This document shows, in pieces, positions 1-4,381 of a stretch of 10,769 nt of DNA (position 1 is the stretch's first letter; each line of letters opens with the position of its first letter). The DNA comes from Gulosibacter massiliensis (lineage in GTDB: Bacteria; Actinomycetota; Actinomycetes; Actinomycetales; Microbacteriaceae). A program made the translations under genes and the position numbers. Under the pieces are notes generated by a model that saw only the letters and a list, made by a program, of their open reading frames with translations, did no database searches and was not told the origin of the DNA. The stretch lies in the NCBI GenBank assembly GCA_945901035.1, contig CAMDKN010000027.1:1-10769 (forward strand), read 5' to 3'.

Positions 1-205
1 CTTGGTCCACACAGTCCCCGACGGCAAGTTCAATCAGTCCGGTGGGGGCAAAGGTCGGCGCTGCGCTGGGCGTTGCCTCCGGGGTGGGCGGACCGTACAC
101 ATCCACGAGGGTGGAAATCATTGTGCACCCCGAGAGGAAAACGAGAGACGCCGACAGCACGGCTGTTCGGGCGATGACGGGGAAGGGGGAGGGGACTCGG
201 TGCAC
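1..205 (-). CDS. Putative secreted lipoprotein, partial (3' end beyond the left edge)
   Basis: A 68-codon reading frame from GTG at 205 runs off the window edge. It encodes a short basic N-terminus, a hydrophobic stretch (about residues 14-24, TAVLSASLVF) and the lipobox LSGC with the modified cysteine at residue 27. This is a clear type II signal peptide, so the product should be lipid-anchored outside the membrane. A Pro/Ala/Thr-rich spacer (residues 39-54) follows, then LIELAVGDC. The GDC motif resembles the start of the actinobacterial septum-formation-type extracellular domain, but too little is visible to assign it. GTG is the only start after an in-frame TAG at 215-217, which is the hisN stop; no Shine-Dalgarno site is visible. 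It lies 9 nt after hisN and is probably co-transcribed with it and translated by coupling. Function unknown; the lipoprotein call is firm. Confidence 0.75.
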   Translation of the reverse strand, partial: MHRVPSPFPVIARTAVLSASLVFLSGCTMISTLVDVYGPPTPEATPSAAPTFAPTGLIELAVGDCVDQ

Positions 206-214
206 GTACCAAGA

Positions 215-1015
215 CTACCGAAGGGTTGCGAGAACGGAGTCGTGTAACAGCCCGTTCGTGGCGCACGCTGTTCCGTTCCAGGGGCCGTCCACTCCGTTGA
301 TGTCCGTAAATCGTCCGCCTGCTTCGGTGACGATGGGGATGAGCGCAGCCATGTCGTAGGGCTGAAGGTCACATTCGGTTGCGACGTCAATCGCTCCTTC
401 AGCGACGAGCATGTAGGACCACATGTCGCCGATAGCGCGGGCGCGCCACGCCGCCGTGGCCAGGGCAATCGCCTGGTCACCGCGGCCTGCATCGATCCAG
501 CCGGGCAACGAATTGTAGGAGACGACGGCGTCCCCGATTTGGGACACCGCGCTGACCCGCAGCGGTTCGTCGTGTTTGCCGGAGCGCTGAGTGTAGGCAC
601 CCAGACCGATTGCCCCCCACCAGCGCTGTCCGAGCGCGGGTGCGGACACGACACCGACGACCGGTACCCCATCAATGGCGAGCGCGATGAGTGTTCCCCA
701 GATCGGGACACCGCGAAGGAAATTCGCCGTCCCGTCGATTGGGTCGATGATCCACTGGCGGTGTGGTCGGTGTTCCCCGTCCTGGCGACCGGTCGCCCCG
801 AATTCTTCCCCCAGGATTGCGTCATCAGGCCGGGCCGCAGCGAGCCCTTCGCGAATCGCGTGCTCGACCTCGCGGTCCGCCTCCGTGACGGGAGTGCGGT
901 CTGGCTTGGTCGACACGGTGAAATCATGACTGTCGTATCGGCGCATAGACACGAGGTCCGCCATTGACGCGAGTGAGCGCGCGAGCGCGAGATCGTCCGA
1001 AAGTGAAATGGTCAC
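215..1015 (-). CDS. hisN: Histidinol-phosphatase, inositol-monophosphatase family
   Basis: This 266-residue protein is predicted to remove the phosphate from L-histidinol phosphate, the penultimate part of histidine biosynthesis, as a cytosolic Mg-dependent enzyme. Family motifs are all visible: TPVTEADREVE (41-51), the metal ligands in GEEFG (69-73), WIIDPIDGTANF (88-99, metal-binding and catalytic) and the second signature PYDMAALIPIVTEAGG (219-234) carrying the last metal Asp at 221. Length and sequence, including VGVVSAPALGQRWWGA and the C-terminal ATNGLLHDSVL, fit the actinobacterial HisN type better than generic inositol monophosphatases or CysQ. The start is GTG at 1015; starting at an internal Met would remove conserved N-terminal helix residues. 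It lies 9 nt downstream of rsgA with no clear Shine-Dalgarno site, so it probably belongs to the aroA-rsgA-hisN operon. Substrate choice is inferred from similarity. Confidence 0.9.
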   Translation of the reverse strand: MTISLSDDLALARSLASMADLVSMRRYDSHDFTVSTKPDRTPVTEADREVEHAIREGLAAARPDDAILGEEFGATGRQDGEHRPHRQWIIDPIDGTANFLRGVPIWGTLIALAIDGVPVVGVVSAPALGQRWWGAIGLGAYTQRSGKHDEPLRVSAVSQIGDAVVSYNSLPGWIDAGRGDQAIALATAAWRARAIGDMWSYMLVAEGAIDVATECDLQPYDMAALIPIVTEAGGRFTDINGVDGPWNGTACATNGLLHDSVLATLR

Positions 1016-1024
1016 GGGGACAGG

Positions 1025-2053
1025 CTACGCCACCGAGTCGAGGGACTGGATGAGCCGTTGCACGGAGTCGAGCCGCGCGGCCCCTTCGTCCCCGAGCGCA
1101 CCCGCTCTGACCGCTTCGACCATTGCACAATCATCGTCGCGGTGGTTGCACCCGCGCGGACAATCTTCGGCGATCTCGGCGAGATCGGTGAACGCCGCGA
1201 GAACGGATTCGGGTTTGACGTGACCGAGTCCGAACGACCGTACGCCGGGAGTGTCGATGAGCCAACCGCCGCCGGGGAATCGAAACGATGCGGTAGACGA
1301 CGAGGTGTGCCGGCCGCGGCCCGTTACATCATTGACGACACCGGTCGCGCGATGGGCGCTGGGGATGAGGGCATTGACGAGCGTCGATTTTCCGACACCC
1401 GAGTGCCCGACGGCTACGGATGTGTGTCCGACGAGCAGTTCGGTCAGTTCCGCCAGTGGCGGCGCGTCGGACCGTGACGTGACAATCGGCACATCGAGAC
1501 CGCGAAAGTGGGTGAGGAATTCAGTCGGGTCGGCGAGGTCGGTTTTGGTCACGCACAAAATGGGCAACACCCCGGCATCGAACGCCGCGACCATGTAGCG
1601 GTCGACTAGGCGCTGGCGCGGTTCGGGGTTCGCGGCGGCCACCACAATCAGCATGCGGTCAGCGTTGGCCACGATCATGCGCTCAACGGTGTCACTGTCG
1701 TCCGCGGACCGTCGCAACACGGTGGTGCGCGGAACAACTCGGACGATCCGTGCGAGCGAACCGGTGTCCCCGCTCGTATCTCCGACGATGTCGACCAGAT
1801 CGCCCGTCACGATGGGTGTTCGCGATAACTCGCGCGCCCGTTTGGTGATGATTTCGCGTTCGAGGGGTGTGCCTTCGTCCGCCAGGGTCAGGTATCGCCC
1901 GCGATCGACGGTCAAGACGCGCGCCACAATCGAATCATCGTGCGCGGGTCGGTTCTTGGTGCGCGGCTTGCTGCCCCGCTTGGGTGGCCGCACTTTCGCC
2001 GCTGTTTCGTCGTAGTCGTCGTAACGGTCGGAATCGTCGGGGTTCCAGGTCAT
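1025..2053 (-). CDS. rsgA: Ribosome small-subunit biogenesis GTPase RsgA (YjeQ/EngC)
   Basis: This is a 342-residue circularly permuted GTPase that acts in late 30S subunit maturation. An acidic N-terminal tail (1-20) and the lineage-typical basic RPPKRGSKPRTKNRPAH stretch precede an OB-fold (about 40-110). The GTPase motifs then come in permuted order: G4 TKTD (169-172), the P-loop GHSGVGKST (216-224), the switch region with RGRHT (246-250) and G3 DTPG (267-270). The C-terminal zinc knuckle is C298, C302, H304, C309. I chose ATG at 2053 because it overlaps the aroA stop as ATGA, a translational-coupling arrangement. A GTG seven codons upstream (2074) is possible but lies inside aroA and adds no conserved residues. 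It sits between aroA and hisN in the same operon. All key residues are present. Confidence 0.93.
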   Translation of the reverse strand: MTWNPDDSDRYDDYDETAAKVRPPKRGSKPRTKNRPAHDDSIVARVLTVDRGRYLTLADEGTPLEREIITKRARELSRTPIVTGDLVDIVGDTSGDTGSLARIVRVVPRTTVLRRSADDSDTVERMIVANADRMLIVVAAANPEPRQRLVDRYMVAAFDAGVLPILCVTKTDLADPTEFLTHFRGLDVPIVTSRSDAPPLAELTELLVGHTSVAVGHSGVGKSTLVNALIPSAHRATGVVNDVTGRGRHTSSSTASFRFPGGGWLIDTPGVRSFGLGHVKPESVLAAFTDLAEIAEDCPRGCNHRDDDCAMVEAVRAGALGDEGAARLDSVQRLIQSLDSVA

Positions 2054-3372
2054 GAGGCGAGCATCGCTGTCCACAGAGCCGGGAAGTCGGGCATGGTTTT
2101 GGCGGTGGTTCCGACGTTTTCAACGACGACGCCGTCCACGGCGAGCCCGATGATGGCACCGGCGGTCGCCATGCGGTGATCGTGATACGTGCGCCACACC
2201 CCGCCGTGAAGCGGCGCTGGTTCGAGGTGAATCCCGTCGGAAAGTTCCGTGGCGTTTCCGCCGAGTCCATTGATTTCGGTGACAAGCGCGGCGAGTCGGT
2301 CGGTCTCGTGTCCGCGCAAATGGGCAATCCCCGTGAACGTCGACGGACCCTCAGCGAGTGCGGCGACGGCGATCAGAGCAGGCGCTAACTCGCCGGCATC
2401 ACGGAGGTCGAACGTAACTCCGTTCACCGGAGTGCCCCCGATTACCCCGACGCCACCGTCCACGGTGAGCCCCTGTTCGTCCCGCGTGATGACGCCTCCC
2501 AGCAACTCGAGGTAGCGCCCGAGGTGGTCGCCGACCTGGGTCGTGCGCGTTGGCCAGTGCGGGACAGTTACGTGGCCGCCGGCCACGAGCGCCGCCGCCA
2601 GAAACGGTGCCGCGTTCGACAGGTCCGGTTCCATGTCGATGTCGATTCCGGAAATCGTTCCCGGCTCGACTCGCCACACTCCTGCTTCCGGTTCTGAAAC
2701 CGTGACGCCCCGCGCTCGAAGACACGCGATCGTCATGTCGATATGAGGGGTGGAGGGCAAACGCGAACCCGTGTGTCGCAGTGTGATGCCGTTGTCGAAT
2801 CGAGCGGCGACGAGAAGCAGTCCGGACACAAACTGTGACGATTCCGAGGCATCGATGGAGACGTCGCCCCCCGTGACAGAGCCGGTTCCGTGGACGGTGA
2901 ACGGTAACGTCCCGCGGCCGTCGTCGTCCACGGTCACCCCGAGTTTGCGGAGGCCGTCGATGGTTGTAGCCATGGGGCGTTGGCGGGCGCCGCTGTCGCC
3001 GTCGAAAGTGACCGGACCGACGGCGAGGGCAGCGAGCGAGGGGACAAATCGCATTACTGTTCCGGCCAAACCGCAGTCGATGGTCACGTTTCCCGTGAGC
3101 GACGACGGAGTCACGAGTAACGTGTCCGACCCCTCCACTACGCTGTCGAGGCAGGCCACTCCGAGCTGCGCGAGGGCGTCCAGCATGAGGGATGAATCGC
3201 GCGACCGCAGCGGTCGGTGGATTGCCGACGGGCGATCGGACACGGCGGCAAGGACCAACTCGCGGTTGGTCAGACTTTTGCTGCCGGGAATGGGAACGAC
3301 AGCGCGAAGCGCAGAGGCTGCGCGTGGGGCAACCCAATTTTCGCTGTCGTGGGAATAAACGCGGGACGTCAT
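2050..3372 (-). CDS. aroA: 3-phosphoshikimate 1-carboxyvinyltransferase (EPSP synthase)
   Basis: This 440-residue enzyme joins phosphoenolpyruvate to shikimate-3-phosphate in the sixth step of the shikimate pathway to aromatic amino acids, in the cytosol. Visible motifs are PGSKSLTNRELVLAA (29-43), CGLAGTVMRF (100-109), FDGDSGARQRPM (123-134), DASESSQFVSG (174-184), DLRDAGELAPAL (322-333), HLRGHETDRLAAL (351-363) and YHDHRMATAGA (396-406). These cover both domains of the inside-out alpha/beta barrel. I chose ATG at 3372: it gives the usual length just before the conserved N-terminal strand. The reading frame stays open to 3498, but that extension runs across the divergent sigma-factor promoter and coding start. 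This is the first gene of the aroA-rsgA-hisN-lipoprotein operon. A TAGAGT element directly upstream suggests a nearly leaderless message. The substitutions in the glyphosate-contact motif are described under findings. Confidence 0.95.
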   Translation of the reverse strand: MTSRVYSHDSENWVAPRAASALRAVVPIPGSKSLTNRELVLAAVSDRPSAIHRPLRSRDSSLMLDALAQLGVACLDSVVEGSDTLLVTPSSLTGNVTIDCGLAGTVMRFVPSLAALAVGPVTFDGDSGARQRPMATTIDGLRKLGVTVDDDGRGTLPFTVHGTGSVTGGDVSIDASESSQFVSGLLLVAARFDNGITLRHTGSRLPSTPHIDMTIACLRARGVTVSEPEAGVWRVEPGTISGIDIDMEPDLSNAAPFLAAALVAGGHVTVPHWPTRTTQVGDHLGRYLELLGGVITRDEQGLTVDGGVGVIGGTPVNGVTFDLRDAGELAPALIAVAALAEGPSTFTGIAHLRGHETDRLAALVTEINGLGGNATELSDGIHLEPAPLHGGVWRTYHDHRMATAGAIIGLAVDGVVVENVGTTAKTMPDFPALWTAMLAS

Positions 3373-3377
3373 GGGTT
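3352..3377 (+). promoter_or_regulatory. SigR/SigH-type ECF promoter, GGAAT-N18-GTT
   Basis: GGAAT at 3352-3356 (-35) and GTT at 3375-3377 (-10) are separated by exactly 18 nt. This is a perfect match to the known consensus of the actinobacterial thiol-stress sigma factors SigR and SigH. It points toward the sigma gene and would place the transcript start near 3383-3386, about 60 nt before ATG 3444. The spacer contains the aroA start codon on the opposite strand. Autoregulation of the sigma operon is inferred from this match and the family's known behaviour. Confidence 0.75.
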
Positions 3378-3380
3378 TCG

Positions 3381-3386
3381 ACTCTA
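3381..3386 (-). promoter_or_regulatory. Possible -10 element of aroA (TAGAGT)
   Basis: On the minus strand TAGAGT lies 8 nt before the aroA ATG, so a start site at the usual distance would fall within 0-2 nt of the start codon, giving a leaderless or nearly leaderless message. No convincing -35 hexamer is found 16-18 nt upstream. Leaderless messages are common in Actinobacteria, but a single hexamer match is weak evidence. Confidence 0.3.
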
Positions 3387-3396
3387 CGCGAGGAAC

Positions 3397-3410
3397 CGCC
3401 CCGAGGGGCG
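3397..3410 (+). repeat. Small GC-rich inverted repeat in the sigma-gene 5' leader
   Basis: CGCCCC at 3397-3402 and GGGGCG at 3405-3410 form a perfect 6-bp inverted repeat around GA; as RNA a 4-bp or 5-bp stem with a larger loop is more realistic. It lies between the predicted transcript start and the Shine-Dalgarno sequence. It could be a short 5' hairpin of the sigma mRNA or an operator for either divergent gene. It is too short to be sure. Confidence 0.35.
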
Positions 3411-3416
3411 ATAGAA

Positions 3417-3422
3417 AAGGAG
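3417..3422 (+). promoter_or_regulatory. Shine-Dalgarno AAGGAG at unusual distance from the sigma-gene ATG
   Basis: This is the best ribosome-binding sequence in the leader. It is 6 nt before an in-frame ATA (3429-3431) but 21 nt before the only in-frame ATG (3444). No GTG, TTG or CTG lies in frame between them. The spacing therefore fits initiation at ATA better than at ATG, which makes the true start of the sigma factor uncertain. Confidence 0.6.
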
Positions 3423-3443
3423 AACACCATAGGATTACGAAAG

Positions 3444-4100
3444 ATGGTTGACGATAACTTCCCCGAGGACAACGGCATCCTTGCGGGCGAAGAAGCAAAC
3501 GCCGCAGACGTGGTCATTCCCGATTCGGCGGAGTGGGACCCGTCCGAAATCGAGACGAATTACGTCAACCGTGGGTCGTTCGACGAGGTGTACAACTCGG
3601 TGTATCCCCGGTTGTATCGCCACACGATCTACGAGATCGACCGCTTGAACTTGTCCAAACAGCAGGCGGAAGAAGTCCTCCAGACCGCGATGGGCAAGGC
3701 GTTCCAGAACTGGGACAAATACACGCAGGGGACGTACGCGCTGGGATGGTTGAAGAAAATCATCACCAACACGGCCTACAACCTTCGCCGCAAAGAAAAG
3801 AACGAGCCGTTGACCTACGGCGACATGTCGATTGTGATGGACACAGGACCGTACTTCGCGCCCAGTGCTGAGAGCGCCGTTGTTGCGGCGATTTCGCTGG
3901 ACGAGATCCGGGCGCTGTTCACCGAGGTCCGCGAACCGTTCCGTTCAGCCCTCACCATGGTGCTGCTGGACGAGATGCCGTATCAGGCGGCGGCCGATGT
4001 CGCCGGCGTACCACTCAACACCATGCTGACTCGAGTGAACCGCGGTCGCGGAATCCTCAAAGAACTCGTGCTGCAACACCAGAAAGGCAAGGACATCTAA
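3444..4100 (+). CDS. sigR: ECF sigma factor, SigR/SigH-like (thiol-stress type)
   Basis: This is a 218-residue sigma-70 family protein with only regions 2 and 4. An acidic N-terminal tail (about 1-42) is followed by region 2 (about 46-118), with QQAEEVLQTAMGKAF (73-87) and GWLKKIITNTAYN (101-113). A linker follows, then region 4 (about 150-210) with the helix-turn-helix YQAAADVAGVPLNTMLTRVNRGR (180-202). The layout and region 2 align with the SigR/SigH group, but region 4 is divergent: NTMLTRVNRGR stands where that group has about GTVMSRLHRGR. The next gene is a zinc anti-sigma factor, and a consensus SigR promoter lies upstream. I used ATG 3444 as the only standard start. The AAGGAG site instead favours ATA at 3429, which would add five residues. 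The predicted role is transcription of thiol and oxidative-stress genes, inferred from family and context. Confidence 0.88.
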   Translation: MVDDNFPEDNGILAGEEANAADVVIPDSAEWDPSEIETNYVNRGSFDEVYNSVYPRLYRHTIYEIDRLNLSKQQAEEVLQTAMGKAFQNWDKYTQGTYALGWLKKIITNTAYNLRRKEKNEPLTYGDMSIVMDTGPYFAPSAESAVVAAISLDEIRALFTEVREPFRSALTMVLLDEMPYQAAADVAGVPLNTMLTRVNRGRGILKELVLQHQKGKDI

Positions 4101-4357
4101 TGGAAATTCATCACGACTGTGGATGTGAATCTGCCCGCGAGCGGCTTGACATCCTCATCGACCGTGAACTGAGCGATATCGAATGCGCGGACGTGCGCGC
4201 TCACTGTGAAACGTGCGAGAGTTGCCAGCAAGAAGTCGCGGTGCTCGAGACACTCACCGAAAAGTTCAGGATGGCGTGTGCGGAACCCGCCCCCGATCAT
4301 TTACGAATCGCAATTCTTCATTCAGTAAAAAATGCGAAGGTGATTCGTGACGTGTGA
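4100..4357 (+). CDS. rsrA: Zinc-binding anti-sigma factor, RsrA/RshA type
   Basis: This 85-residue cytosolic protein has no membrane segment. It carries the ZAS signature H35-x3-C39-x2-C42, an N-terminal CGC (C7, C9) at the place of the redox-active first cysteine of RsrA, and a further cysteine at C60 in FRMACAEPAPDHLR, where RsrA also has cysteine. C36 next to the histidine is extra. Family knowledge: with zinc bound it holds the sigma factor inactive, and disulfide stress expels zinc and frees it. Its ATG shares one base with the sigma stop (TAATG), so the two should be co-transcribed and translationally coupled at near-equal amounts. The length is on the short side for the family because the tail after residue 80 is brief. 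The call is strong from the motif plus its neighbour. Confidence 0.88.
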   Translation: MEIHHDCGCESARERLDILIDRELSDIECADVRAHCETCESCQQEVAVLETLTEKFRMACAEPAPDHLRIAILHSVKNAKVIRDV

Positions 4358-4364
4358 CGTCACG
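4346..4364. terminator. Inverted repeat between convergent rsrA and kgd (weak terminator candidate)
   Basis: CGTGACG (4346-4352) and CGTCACG (4358-4364) can form a 7-bp stem with a 5-nt loop that contains the rsrA stop codon. It lies in the 24-nt space between two converging genes, where a bidirectional terminator would be expected. There is no T-run on either strand, so intrinsic termination is doubtful. The same stretch also reads as two tandem GTGACGT heptamers and contains the perfect 10-bp palindrome GTGACGTCAC. Confidence 0.35.
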
Positions 4365-4381
4365 AGTTAGCCCGCCAGCCG

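Noticed and set aside
118..927. 269-codon minus-strand frame overlapping hisN in another frame
   Set aside because: Arg/Ser-rich shadow; the hisN frame carries every inositol-monophosphatase motif.
2054..2074. GTG start for rsgA seven codons upstream
   Set aside because: The ATGA overlap at 2050-2053 and the lineage-typical short acidic N-terminus favour ATG 2053.
3289..3300. Second GGAAT upstream of the sigma gene
   Set aside because: No GTT follows at 18-20 nt, so it does not form a SigR-type promoter.
2750..3358. 202-codon plus-strand frame opposite aroA
   Set aside because: It mirrors aroA codons, has a low-complexity Ser/Thr/Arg-rich product and no ribosome-binding site; it is a shadow of aroA.
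3192..3443. N-terminal extension of the sigma factor to 3192 (similar in idea to the long isoform of Streptomyces SigR)
   Set aside because: The frame is open but antisense to aroA, and no start codon lies between the predicted transcript start and ATG 3444 except the doubtful ATA.
3373..3498. N-terminal extension of aroA to a start at 3498
   Set aside because: It would run antisense through the sigma start and promoter and adds 42 residues unlike any EPSP synthase; ATG 3372 gives the normal length.
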